In this document: positions 17,768 to 27,516 of the stretch, one piece after another
How positions within the stretch are numbered: the first letter of the stretch is position 1
Layout: each line of letters opens with the position of its first letter
Assembly: GCA_000402355.1 (NCBI GenBank)
Contig: AQRS01000042.1
Location: 22,790 to 74,786, forward strand
DNA length: 51,997 nucleotides
Direction: 5' to 3'
DNA from: Candidatus Iainarchaeum andersonii SCGC AAA011-E11
GTDB lineage: Archaea; Iainarchaeota; Iainarchaeia; Iainarchaeales; Iainarchaeaceae
Position numbers and translations under genes: made by a program
The notes under the pieces: generated by a model
Seen by the model: the letters and a program-made list of their open reading frames with translations, nothing else
The model's database searches: none
What the model was told of the DNA's origin: nothing

Positions 17768-18868
17768 TCAGTCGTACACATACACGAGCCTCATTCCGTA
17801 AACGTTCGGCTGGAGCTTGCTCACCATGTACTTGTCGTCGGTGTCCTCGAAGTAAAGGATCACTTCGTAGCTCCCGAGCTTTTCGCAGTCATTGCCGCAC
17901 GGGGCTGTTGAAACAAGCACGGTGAATGGCTTCTGCCTGTACAGCCCGAATTTGCCCGAGTCGTTATAGGCAAGCCCTTTATCGCTTATGATTGCCCGGA
18001 CAGCGGCCGAAACCTGCGCCTCGACCTGTGCCTTGCTTTTCGAGGAATCAAAAACGCCTTTCATCTGGCCCGCAAACTCCGGGCTGTATATTCCGCCGCA
18101 GTCGTTGCATGCAACCGCCTTTGCCCCCGCAATCGCCTTGAACAGCCTCACGGGAACATAAATCCTGAATTTTCCCCTCGGCAAAATAGGCTCCTTCAGG
18201 GTTCTCCCCGTGAAGCTGTTGGTAACCACGACCTGCGGAAACGACTCGTAATCCTTCTCGCTCATTGCCTCATTGCTCAAGTCTATCGTGACATAAAAGC
18301 TGCCGATGCAATTGCCGTAATCCCCATCTTCACAGCCGACAAGGTCGAAGAAATCTTTTTTTTCTGATTGTTTGTTGAAGTTCTCGCCGAGGTTGCGCGC
18401 CATCTCCGCCTCGTCCGGATTGTCGAGCTCAATCTCAAAGCCGTGCACATCATCCGTGCCCTGAAGGAGCGAAATCAGGTGGCGCGCCGCAAGGGTCGCG
18501 AACTGGTCCTTTGTGCCCTTGTCCGGGCTGACTCCGAACCTGTCCTTCACGAAATCCGCCTGCAGCCCGTTCCAGTTGCCGGAAATTTCGGGGCGCATGT
18601 AGTAAGTGTTGTCAGGCAAGTCATCCTGCGGATTCGTGTCCTTGGTTGAAAAATCCTCGATTGTGTACCTTATGCCGAAGTTGAACACCTGCAGGGAGTC
18701 GGCGCGCGACAAATCCGCTATCGCCTGCATTTCCTGCTGGTCCGAAATGTCGCTTATGATGCCGGAGGTGCTTCTCTCTTTTGAAATCATTGACTGCACC
18801 AGCAGCATGGAAAGCACAATCAAAATGAATGCGACGAGCGCCGTGAAAAGAGTGAAGCCTTTCTCCAT
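17768..18868 (-). CDS. Pilin-like protein with a KGFTL-type N-terminus (366 aa)
   Basis: I place the start at ATG 18868 rather than the GTG at 18874. The N-terminus MEKGFTLFTALVAFILIV resembles bacterial-style type IV prepilins (cleavage after Gly, then FTL and a hydrophobic helix), although the usual Glu at mature position 5 is absent. The large exterior part has several Cys pairs (VGCEDGDYGNC, AVACNDCGG, TAPCGNDC) that may form disulfides. At about 340 residues after the leader it is larger than typical major pilins, so a minor or tip pseudopilin is plausible. It lies 36 nt downstream of giant 3 on the same strand. It may be assembled by one of the two pilus machines in this window, which is inference. 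Confidence 0.7.
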   Translation of the reverse strand: MEKGFTLFTALVAFILIVLSMLLVQSMISKERSTSGIISDISDQQEMQAIADLSRADSLQVFNFGIRYTIEDFSTKDTNPQDDLPDNTYYMRPEISGNWNGLQADFVKDRFGVSPDKGTKDQFATLAARHLISLLQGTDDVHGFEIELDNPDEAEMARNLGENFNKQSEKKDFFDLVGCEDGDYGNCIGSFYVTIDLSNEAMSEKDYESFPQVVVTNSFTGRTLKEPILPRGKFRIYVPVRLFKAIAGAKAVACNDCGGIYSPEFAGQMKGVFDSSKSKAQVEAQVSAAVRAIISDKGLAYNDSGKFGLYRQKPFTVLVSTAPCGNDCEKLGSYEVILYFEDTDDKYMVSKLQPNVYGMRLVYVYD

Positions 18869-18904
18869 GAGCACTAATTAGCAATTAAGGAATATAATAA
18901 GGTT

Positions 18905-21900
18905 TCAGGATGCCTTCCACGCGTACGAATTCCATGCGCTGTAAATCTGCTCGAACTGGGTTCCCGTAACATTAATTGCGTTGGCTTCCTGGTTGTCCTT
19001 GTCCGCATTGTACTCGGCGAGGTAGCACGGCACATCGCCATTGCATTCTCCCGCATAGGAGTAAAGCTTATCCGAAGCGCACAAAGCGTTCGGGTAAACG
19101 TCTCCCGCTGTCTTGTCGCTGTGCAGGCTGCATCCGAACATGAATATTGCGGAGCCCTTAGCGTCCGGAGCGGTTGCCGTGCCTGTGTAGGTTCCAAGTT
19201 CGCTCTTCACAATGCCGATGCTGACTGTAAGCGCCTCGAGATTGAGGTTGTTCGTGAGTGCCGCGAACCTGGTTTTCTTGTTTGAGGAAGAATCAAGGGA
19301 TGCAGGTTGGCCTTTCTGGTCCTTCACTGCCTGCGCAATGATGGCTCCGTACCTTTCGCCATTTGATTGTTCCGCCAAATAATTCTTCGCGATTTTCACG
19401 TGCTGTGTCTGCAGTTCTTTTGATGCCTTGAACGGCTCGGGGAATTTCTGCGAGTCCTCAACTTCAGGAATCAGGCCGGGCAAAACCTCGCCAAGCTCCT
19501 TGTCTATTCCGGAATTCTTGCAGTCGTTCAATACTGTGTCGGGCTTTGTTCCCTGCGGAATGCCGTTGGCCGCCTGCGAGAACATGAGAGACTGCACGCC
19601 GTCCGCCCTGGTTTTCAGCGAAACCAAATAGGTGTTGTACCTCACTATTTCCTTTGCCGCATTTCCCGTTGTTTCGATTTCCTGCCCGAACAAGCCCACC
19701 TGCGCTTTTTTGAGTTCATCTTCCCTCGAAATCGTTTTCACCGCATTTATTCCGGTGCTGTCCTCCTTGTTGAACACCGAATTGTAGGCTATGAGGCCGA
19801 TGCTGTTTGCAACCGCGCCTAAGGCGCCTTCCTTCAAAGCATTTTTCGCGAACGCCAGGCCTCCCTTCCAGCTCCAGAATTTCGGGCGCGCATCCTCAAC
19901 GGCCTGTGCAGCGTTCACTGTCAGGCTCTTCACGCCGGTTGAAGCGAACTTATTCTGCAGTGCCGTGTCATAGGTAGTTGCTAAGGGGCTCCTGATTCTT
20001 TCTAGGACATCTTCCTTGAATATGCTCTCCGCCTGCTGCACCATTTCCTTGACCTGGTCATTCCCTATTTTGATTTTTGTTTCAAGCGGAGCCTTGACCT
20101 GGACAGCCTGTCTCGCTCCCGGAGGAGCCGCAACATCTTCGAAGTATTCGGCAGTCGTGCCTGATCTCCAGTCGAGCTTGAGACCGTCTATTTTGGCTTC
20201 GAGGTTGGGCGGAAGTGCAGCAACGCCGAGCTCATTCTTTATCCTTGTCTTTATGCTGTTCTTCAAGTTGTTTTCCAGGCCGAGTACATTTGTGTTGAAT
20301 TGCGGATATGTTGCAGGGTTCCTGGCCACATCATCTAGGTCTACAAAGGTTCCAGCTCGAGTTGTCGGCAGTATGACTGTCGTGGAGCCCGTCACTCTGG
20401 TTTGCAGCTTCATGTCCTCCACGATTTTCTCCGCTGTCGCTTCGCTGAGCTTGGCTGTCTTGAGGCTGTCAACCGAAACCCCGTTCCTCACGTTATAGAA
20501 TTGCCTCCAGACCGTTTCATCCTTGTCCACGCGGAGCTTCGCGGCCTCGACAGCCTTCGTGATGTCATCAGTCGTTATGTTCGTGGTCCGTCCGGCGCCT
20601 TTGATGCTTATTGTAGTTTTTGATTTTGCCGCCGATTGCAGTTCCGCCCGGACTTCCTTGTACATTGCGTCATCATAAACTCCCTGGAATGCCTTGATGT
20701 TGTCGAGCATTTTCTTGTCAGTAACTCCTGCGAACGCGTTTTTCGTAATATCCTCCGCAATCGTGTCCGCAATGTTCTTTGAAACAATGTCAATCTGCCC
20801 TATCCATGGTATGTCCGGCCCGCCGATTGCGGTGCTGGAGAAAGTCCTCGATGCTCCGAGTATTACCGCCTTGAGCCTTATCGGGTCGGCGAATGCCGCG
20901 CTGATGCTCTGTACGGCGTCGGTTTTCGGGTCAAAGCCTTTCAGCTGCTCCGCGATGCTTTTCTCGTTCCCGATGCCCATCAGCCTCAAAGGGTACGAAA
21001 TTATTCTCCCTGCAAATGTGCTGTCGAGGAACTCGTTCACCTTCTTGAATATTCCGTCAGCGAAATTGAATATGTCCTTCATGAACGGGACAGTTTCCCC
21101 CATGAGAGCCGTGAAAGGAATTCCGCAATCGAATAGCACATTCAGCAGTGCCCCCGCCGGGCCTATTGTGGGCCGCAGCAAAGAAGTGCCAATGCTCGCT
21201 ACGCCGCATGCCCCGAGATAAGCGTATGACGCCTTTCTCTTTTTTTGCACCAGTTCAGGCGGGTCGCCCTGCGTCACGTTCTGCTTTCCATCGATGATGC
21301 TGTCGCTGGTTTTTGCGACCTCTTCGGCCCTCGCGAGTTTAGGAAGGTCACTCAAAAGTATTTTGTCGGGGTTCCCTTTCCACACAACCGTTGCATAATA
21401 CTCGCCGTTCGGCTTGCCCTTGATTTTCTCGAGCAGGTCCAAAGGATGAACGCCGCACACATTAAGTTCCACCTCGGTTTCAATCGGCTTCTTGCCTTCT
21501 CCTGCAGTCCTTTGCGCGGTAACAACAATCTTTTTGCCCTGTGCCTGCTGAAGCTGCTCATTTCCCGTGACGCAAACCATGGCCCCTCCAGTGTACGAAT
21601 TCGTTTTCTTGTCTTGCTTGTCAATCTGCAGCTGCGTAATCTTCGCGCCCGGATTGGGTGCCGCGCCCAGCACGGGAGCCGCGGCAAAGTACGGGCTGTC
21701 AGCGCTGATTCCGTCGAACTGCGAGAACTTGCGCGCGGAAAGCGAAACGCCGTCAGTGAACTTGCTCGTCACGTTCACGTCGACGCACTGGGGCACATTG
21801 AAAAGCACGTTCAGCGGTCCAGTCACTTTTAAGACAGGCAATTCAAAGCTGCTCGTGCTCTTCAAAAGCAGGTAGCTTTCGTCCTGGCTTATGCAGCCTT

Positions 21901-24900
21901 CAACCACGTTATCGCGCAAATCCTTGATTGCCTGGCCGGCCTCTTTCGCAATGTCCTTCTGCAGCTGGTCGTCGCTTCCAATGCTTTCCTTGATGTAAGC
22001 GTTTATTGTAACTGGGTTCTCGGAAATAACCTTGTCCATTTCAACGCGGACAATATAGCCCTCTTCGTTCCCGAAATCAAGCTTCAAGGTGTTCGAGCCC
22101 GAAACGTTCTGCGTCGCCCTTTGGTCCGAACCGAACAATGTTTTTGCAACGTCCTTTGCGAGGCCGTCAAGCTTTTCATCGCGCGCCTGCACGACCCCGA
22201 GCCACGAGTTATATTTCTCCGATGTCGTGAGGCCCTCATCCCGCGGCAGGAAATTTGAGATGTTCTGTATGCGCGCGAGGCACTGCTCCGTTTCCTCGCG
22301 AACGCTTCCCCCGTCGCTTGAATCAGGCGTAATGTCAACGACCATGTTCATGAGCTCTGGCACGAGCCTCGCGCCCTGCACCGCAACAGAGCCATTGAGC
22401 GTTATCGTATATCTTCCGCATCCCCTGAAGTTGCTGTTCAGGAAAACCTGCCTGCTGTAGCCCCCGAGGTACTCGCCACCCGTGTCCCCGCTGATGAAAT
22501 CAGCCCTGAAGTCCCTGATTACGCCGGTTTTCTTGTCAATGGCTTTCTGCAAAAGCGCCGTGCTTAAATTGTCCTGGCCCATGTAAACGGAGAAAGTTTC
22601 CTTCCTCACGCCGAGGCCGTCGAAAGAGCAGTAGCCGCGCGCGAGCTCCTGCTGCGAACAATACGCATTCTGGATTTCGGAACTCTTGCTCTGAATCTGC
22701 TTCTGCGCGTCGGTAATTTTTGAATCAATCCTGTCCACCAAATAAGCCGCGAGTTGCTGCGCGTCGCAGTAACTCGAGTCGCAGAGCGGCGAGTTTCCTG
22801 CCGCGATTATCGGGAACCTGACATCCATTGTTCCGCCTCCACACACATTCAATGTGACGCGCTCCGTTGCCGCGGTCCCTTCCTTGACATATTTTCCGAG
22901 CTTCACATCCACAATGATTGGAGTGGATTCTATTGCGGTTCCGCTGTTCGGCAAAAACGCCTTTATGTAAACAGGGACAGCCGGCCCCTGGAAATCCTCC
23001 TTCTTCTCAAGTATGAGTTCGGCCTTTGCTTCCGCGCCCGGCGCAATTATCATGTCCGCGGGGCTTATCGAGAGCCTGTTGTTTCCCAATGGCGCCTGCG
23101 AGATTTCACGTACCCTTACAGGCTCCGCGCAGGTGTTGCGCAGGCTTATGCTTTGCGAGATCGCGCCTTCATCGCTCTTCGTGCTGATGTAACTCACGTT
23201 TCCCGGGACCGCGATGAGGCAGCCCTCCGCGGAAATGTGCGAAGTCACAATGATTGGCCCGAAGTTGAATGTCGTGCCATTGATTACTCCCGTAACGTCA
23301 AGCTCCTTCGTGTCCACAAGAGTGGTCTTCTCGTTGCGCAGGGCCTGTGCAATAATTGTTTTTGGCGGGAGAATCGCCTGCCCTTTTTTCAGGAACTGTA
23401 TCGCGAACGGCGGGTCAATCCTTATGTCCACGTTTCCGCGGGAGGTCGCGCTCGAAACCTTTATGTCGACATTTTCTATGTCCGCTTCCCCGACGTTCCT
23501 TATGAAGAGGGGCACCTGCGCCGCGTATTGCCCGCGGTCGTTCGGGCCCAAAAACAATTCGATATTGTTTGTCATCTGGAGCGCGTAGCGCGGGTTCCAG
23601 ATGTAAACATCCAAAGAAACGGTCTTTTCGAAATCGCTTCCCTTGTAAACGAGGTCAAAGCTGAACTTCTGCTTTCCGGGATAGTTCCTGAGGAGCTTGT
23701 TCGTAATGCTTATTGTAACCTCGTCGGTGTCGGTCCGGTTTCCCTGTGTTTCCGAGAGCTGCGGCGAGACCTTTATCTGCTCGGGGTCAACCTCAATGCC
23801 GTCGGTTTTCTGGCCGCGAGGAACAACCTGCGCCGTCAGCTCCAGATCAAGCTGGCACTCCGCCCTGTTCGCGAGCTTTGCAGTGAAAGTTTCTGTCGTT
23901 GATGCCGAGAAATTGTTGTACTTGTAGTAACTCGTCGGTTCGGTCGAATTAAGGGTTCCATACCTGTTGTCATAGTAGGGGCGGTCCTCGAAACCCGAGG
24001 CAACATAAACCGCGAGCTTGTCCTTGCTGAACTCAAGGCAGTCAGAACTTATCTTCGGGTTGTAATCAATTACCGCACGCGTTTCCGCGACAACACTGAA
24101 GCCGCTCTCTGTTTTTGCGCGCGCAATAATCCTTGCGGCTCCATGCGCGCTGTCATTTTCGCCCGTGTATTTTGCGCTTACCGAAATCCTCTGCGTCTGG
24201 CCCGCCTGCAAACCCGAAAGGGGCGAAATTTCAATTGCCAGTCCGTCAGGCAATGCGCCTATGGGTTCGGCCGTAAAAGTGATGCTGTTCAGGTTCTGCT
24301 TGGAGTTGTTCACGAGGTCAATGAACTTGTCAACATTCTTCTCGCCCTTCCTTATGATTAGGGACACCTGCGCATCCGCAAAGGAGAGCATTCCTGTTTT
24401 GGTTATGCTTATGGTTCCGTCGAGCGCCCTGAATTCCGGCGCGGTGATTTCGTATCTTATTGTGCCGGAACCGAATGTGTTCTTGATTGCGTACATTCCG
24501 TTCGCGCCTTTTCCGACGGCTCCGTTGCCGCCGATTGTTTCAAGGTCATCGCCCGCCTCGTTCTGAATCCTTATCTGCGCATTTTCCACGGGCAGTGAAT
24601 CATCGCCAGTGAGGCCTATTGAAAAGTCCTCGCCGAAAACAACGTTTTCAGGGGTTGTGCGGAGCACCATTGTGCGCTCCCTGAAAATCTCGAAGTAGAA
24701 CTGCTCGTTGATTATGGTTTCGCCTGAAATGAGCTGCAGGGTTATTCCGGAGTTCTCCTTTTCCTTGGTCTTGAAGTAGAGCCTCACGGATGTGGATTCT
24801 TTCGGCAAAACGGAAACGTGGTCAACCTGAATCGAGGTGTCGGAGCTGTTCGTGTCCGGGAAATCGGAGAAATTCTCTATGCCATAGCCCTGGAACGCGA

Positions 24901-27439
24901 TTTTCGGCTTTGTCTTCGAGGTGGATGCCTTCACCGTAATGTCGCGCGCGTCCGCCGGGCTCAAATTTATTTCGAGAGCGTAAATCTCGTTCAATGCCGC
25001 CTTGAAATTATCCGGCCTGAATTCCGAGCCGCCGCTCCTTATGAATTTGTAGCTCGCGCACAATTCGTTCGCGCATGAGGCGCTTGATTCAAGTATCCTG
25101 ATTTTCCCGGCGCTGGTTTGCGCGTACAGCGATGTCCTGTTCTGCGAGTAAACGCTTTTTCCGAGTTCAGAGTCCTCCGGGTTTCTGTAAACAGTGCTGC
25201 CTATTGCGCTCCACGCGCGGTAATGAACCTCGGTTTCAGAACTCGAGGAAGTTTCCTTTGCCTTCACGCGAACCTTGATTATTTTTTCTCCGCCGCTCTT
25301 GAAGTAAAGCTCGAGCCACTTGTTGTACGCGCCTTCGGAGCCCGAATTCGAGTAATCAAGGGCTTCAAATCCAGGGGATGGCTGCGGCGAGTAACTTCTC
25401 GCGTAAAAGCTGCTTGCTCCTGACGCCGAAAAACCGGTTATGCCCGCGTCCTGCGAGTCCGCGAAATTAACGCTGTCCTCGCCCATGCGGACATGGAAGC
25501 CGTTGTCCGTTGTCCCTTCCGCGAACACCGCCTTGAACTTCAGGAAATAATCAACGCCCTTGGAAATTCCCTGGGCCTGCGAACCATCAATGTTGAACAC
25601 GCCCTGGAACTCTACATCAGGGGCAGTAGTTTCGCCTGTTTTTCCGGCAGGAGAAACGCTGACCTCATCCTTGCCCTCGACATAAACTTCCTCGTCAAAA
25701 GTTTTTCCCTCAGCATCTTCATAAGTGACCGTGACATACTTGTTCTCCTTTGGGTTGAACACAATGCCGCCTGTAGTGTAACTGTCCTCGAAGAGCAGGT
25801 CCTTTCCGGCAACAACCGTCACTTTACCGCCGCTCACCTCTTTTCCCGCGGCATCAAGCACCTTGAGGTCGACCTGCGAGAAAGGCTTCCTCATTGTAAT
25901 GAATGCCTCGTTGTTGAACGTGTCCTGCACATTCACTGTTGCTTCGCCCTCCAGGCCGCTTTTCGTTGCCGTGACAAGAATGCTCTTGTTCAATGGAACT
26001 AGTATTGAAAGCTTCCCTGTCGCATCGCTTTTTTGCGTCGGGATTCCAAGCGGAATGACTCCGTTCTTGTCTGTCTGTTCCGAAAAGTTAATGGCAACGC
26101 CGTTCATTGCATTGTTCTTTTCATCAACAGTGTAAACCGTGAGCGAACCGGAGTTCTGCGCAGTCGCCCTTTCAAGCACGAGGTTGGTTCGGTTCTTCGC
26201 ATTCAGGTTGATTGTTTCAATTGCGGGAATGAACTTGTCCTGCCATGCGGTTGCATAATAAATGGTTTCCGTCGAGAGGCTCTCGAAAACGGCTTCGCCC
26301 GCGAGCCCGGTGTCCTGCGTTCCAATGAGTTCGCCGAGGCTGTTGTAGAGGTTCACGCTGATTGATGGCAGCGGCCTTCCCGTAACATCAATGACGCCGA
26401 CAGTAAGCGCGTTCTTGCCGGGCTTGAGGTAATAATCCTTTATGGTTTCGACATCCCTGAGGGTAATGTTTTCCTCAACCAACCCCGAATCGTAAGTCAG
26501 GTAATCGCTTCTCTGCACCACAATCCGCACAATGGCGCCCTTGGAAATTTTTTCCGCCTGCTCGCCGTCATTGTCGGTTTCGGTCGTTTCGGTTATGAGC
26601 TCGTTGTCCTTGGCATCGTAAACCTTGAGGGTGAAGTTCCCGAGGCGCTGCCTCGAATCAAAATCATAAACCCTGACAATGAGGTTCGATTTTCCCGAGG
26701 ATGCGCTTGCCTTCGCAACAAGCTCGACTTCATCCGGGGAATCACTGTGCATTGTTGTCGTGAAATTTTTCTGCTCAAAGTTCGCCTGTGTAATCTGCAG
26801 CGTTGTCTGGTCGCCCTCAATTACGCCCGGGCAGGTATAAAACCCGTTCTCGGTCGCGCTTTCAAAGCACTGTATGCTTCCTCCTGAAAAGCTTGCGACA
26901 ATTTTTGCGTCCGAAACAGGTGTTCCTGTAGCGGAATCCGCGAGGCGCAGCGAGCCCTCGATTATTTTCACCTGCTTCTTGAGTTCGAGCTCAACGGCCT
27001 GCTCCGCGCCGCTGAAATAAACTTCGCGCGTGAAAGAATCGTAGCCGTCCTTTGATGCCTGCACAGTGATTCTCGAGCCTACTCCGAGCTTCAAAGGAAT
27101 GCGCTGCCCATCGCGGAAAGTGGTTGAACCCAATTCAATAGCCTTGCCCTGGGAATCGATCGCGCTGAGCGAAACGCCCGTTAGGGTAGCGCCCCTGTCA
27201 TCCGTGATTGACAGCACAATCGTGGCCTGTTGCGAGGGCAGGAAGAAAAAGCCGTACAAAAGGAATGCGACTATTAGAAAGCCGGCTATTGCAAGCGGAA
27301 AAGTGGGAATCCCGCGGTTCTCCAAAGGATCAATGACGGCATAAACAGGCACTCCCTTGTCGCTCAGAAAATCCATTGCGGCGTAAAACTTCCCCTCAAT
27401 GCCCGCGTAAATGCCGCCAATAAACTCGGAAATCCCCAT
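18905..27439 (-). CDS. Giant N-anchored Ig-like surface protein 3 (2844 aa) with helical C-terminal extension
   Basis: The tail (YAGIEGKFYAAMDFLSDKGV) and membrane segment (about 47-67) match the other giants. CNA-B-like beta domains follow, then the family module FHVRMGED near 648, YRAW and SCANELC near 788. YCDAQQ occurs near 1558, followed by blocks matching the sister proteins (FSVYMGQDN and GCGRYTITLNG). From about residue 2000 the protein departs from its paralogues. A hydrophobic segment lies at about 2070-2110 (GACGVASIGTSLL...GPAGALLNVLFDCGIPF), then long charged helical stretches, then a second hydrophobic segment at about 2520-2555. The last 110 residues contain VKSELG, KGSAIFMFGCS, Cys pairs and CYLAEYNA, an order that weakly recalls lytic transglycosylase/lysozyme-like folds; I regard this as a hint only. 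The role is probably at the cell surface or envelope. Confidence 0.85.
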   Translation of the reverse strand: MGISEFIGGIYAGIEGKFYAAMDFLSDKGVPVYAVIDPLENRGIPTFPLAIAGFLIVAFLLYGFFFLPSQQATIVLSITDDRGATLTGVSLSAIDSQGKAIELGSTTFRDGQRIPLKLGVGSRITVQASKDGYDSFTREVYFSGAEQAVELELKKQVKIIEGSLRLADSATGTPVSDAKIVASFSGGSIQCFESATENGFYTCPGVIEGDQTTLQITQANFEQKNFTTTMHSDSPDEVELVAKASASSGKSNLIVRVYDFDSRQRLGNFTLKVYDAKDNELITETTETDNDGEQAEKISKGAIVRIVVQRSDYLTYDSGLVEENITLRDVETIKDYYLKPGKNALTVGVIDVTGRPLPSISVNLYNSLGELIGTQDTGLAGEAVFESLSTETIYYATAWQDKFIPAIETINLNAKNRTNLVLERATAQNSGSLTVYTVDEKNNAMNGVAINFSEQTDKNGVIPLGIPTQKSDATGKLSILVPLNKSILVTATKSGLEGEATVNVQDTFNNEAFITMRKPFSQVDLKVLDAAGKEVSGGKVTVVAGKDLLFEDSYTTGGIVFNPKENKYVTVTYEDAEGKTFDEEVYVEGKDEVSVSPAGKTGETTAPDVEFQGVFNIDGSQAQGISKGVDYFLKFKAVFAEGTTDNGFHVRMGEDSVNFADSQDAGITGFSASGASSFYARSYSPQPSPGFEALDYSNSGSEGAYNKWLELYFKSGGEKIIKVRVKAKETSSSSETEVHYRAWSAIGSTVYRNPEDSELGKSVYSQNRTSLYAQTSAGKIRILESSASCANELCASYKFIRSGGSEFRPDNFKAALNEIYALEINLSPADARDITVKASTSKTKPKIAFQGYGIENFSDFPDTNSSDTSIQVDHVSVLPKESTSVRLYFKTKEKENSGITLQLISGETIINEQFYFEIFRERTMVLRTTPENVVFGEDFSIGLTGDDSLPVENAQIRIQNEAGDDLETIGGNGAVGKGANGMYAIKNTFGSGTIRYEITAPEFRALDGTISITKTGMLSFADAQVSLIIRKGEKNVDKFIDLVNNSKQNLNSITFTAEPIGALPDGLAIEISPLSGLQAGQTQRISVSAKYTGENDSAHGAARIIARAKTESGFSVVAETRAVIDYNPKISSDCLEFSKDKLAVYVASGFEDRPYYDNRYGTLNSTEPTSYYKYNNFSASTTETFTAKLANRAECQLDLELTAQVVPRGQKTDGIEVDPEQIKVSPQLSETQGNRTDTDEVTISITNKLLRNYPGKQKFSFDLVYKGSDFEKTVSLDVYIWNPRYALQMTNNIELFLGPNDRGQYAAQVPLFIRNVGEADIENVDIKVSSATSRGNVDIRIDPPFAIQFLKKGQAILPPKTIIAQALRNEKTTLVDTKELDVTGVINGTTFNFGPIIVTSHISAEGCLIAVPGNVSYISTKSDEGAISQSISLRNTCAEPVRVREISQAPLGNNRLSISPADMIIAPGAEAKAELILEKKEDFQGPAVPVYIKAFLPNSGTAIESTPIIVDVKLGKYVKEGTAATERVTLNVCGGGTMDVRFPIIAAGNSPLCDSSYCDAQQLAAYLVDRIDSKITDAQKQIQSKSSEIQNAYCSQQELARGYCSFDGLGVRKETFSVYMGQDNLSTALLQKAIDKKTGVIRDFRADFISGDTGGEYLGGYSRQVFLNSNFRGCGRYTITLNGSVAVQGARLVPELMNMVVDITPDSSDGGSVREETEQCLARIQNISNFLPRDEGLTTSEKYNSWLGVVQARDEKLDGLAKDVAKTLFGSDQRATQNVSGSNTLKLDFGNEEGYIVRVEMDKVISENPVTINAYIKESIGSDDQLQKDIAKEAGQAIKDLRDNVVEGCISQDESYLLLKSTSSFELPVLKVTGPLNVLFNVPQCVDVNVTSKFTDGVSLSARKFSQFDGISADSPYFAAAPVLGAAPNPGAKITQLQIDKQDKKTNSYTGGAMVCVTGNEQLQQAQGKKIVVTAQRTAGEGKKPIETEVELNVCGVHPLDLLEKIKGKPNGEYYATVVWKGNPDKILLSDLPKLARAEEVAKTSDSIIDGKQNVTQGDPPELVQKKRKASYAYLGACGVASIGTSLLRPTIGPAGALLNVLFDCGIPFTALMGETVPFMKDIFNFADGIFKKVNEFLDSTFAGRIISYPLRLMGIGNEKSIAEQLKGFDPKTDAVQSISAAFADPIRLKAVILGASRTFSSTAIGGPDIPWIGQIDIVSKNIADTIAEDITKNAFAGVTDKKMLDNIKAFQGVYDDAMYKEVRAELQSAAKSKTTISIKGAGRTTNITTDDITKAVEAAKLRVDKDETVWRQFYNVRNGVSVDSLKTAKLSEATAEKIVEDMKLQTRVTGSTTVILPTTRAGTFVDLDDVARNPATYPQFNTNVLGLENNLKNSIKTRIKNELGVAALPPNLEAKIDGLKLDWRSGTTAEYFEDVAAPPGARQAVQVKAPLETKIKIGNDQVKEMVQQAESIFKEDVLERIRSPLATTYDTALQNKFASTGVKSLTVNAAQAVEDARPKFWSWKGGLAFAKNALKEGALGAVANSIGLIAYNSVFNKEDSTGINAVKTISREDELKKAQVGLFGQEIETTGNAAKEIVRYNTYLVSLKTRADGVQSLMFSQAANGIPQGTKPDTVLNDCKNSGIDKELGEVLPGLIPEVEDSQKFPEPFKASKELQTQHVKIAKNYLAEQSNGERYGAIIAQAVKDQKGQPASLDSSSNKKTRFAALTNNLNLEALTVSIGIVKSELGTYTGTATAPDAKGSAIFMFGCSLHSDKTAGDVYPNALCASDKLYSYAGECNGDVPCYLAEYNADKDNQEANAINVTGTQFEQIYSAWNSYAWKAS

Positions 27440-27510
27440 TCTTTACACCGTACGGTAAACCGATTAATGCTCCAATAATAGTACAAAACGAAACTCATAT
27501 ATTAATGTAA
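27440..27510 (-). promoter_or_regulatory. Promoter and palindrome ahead of giant 3
   Basis: A TATA-like ATTAATATATGAG lies near 27496-27508 on the minus strand. That would place transcription start about 35-40 nt before ATG 27439. Between the two, ACCGTACGGT (27447-27456) is a perfect 10-bp palindrome within a looser TTTAC...GTAAA pair. It is an operator or 5'-leader candidate. Confidence 0.4.
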
Positions 27511-27516
27511 TTAAAC

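Noticed and set aside
861..27439. Giant proteins as archaeosortase substrates
   Set aside because: They have an N-terminal membrane anchor and no C-terminal membrane helix with basic tail, so they lack the signal.
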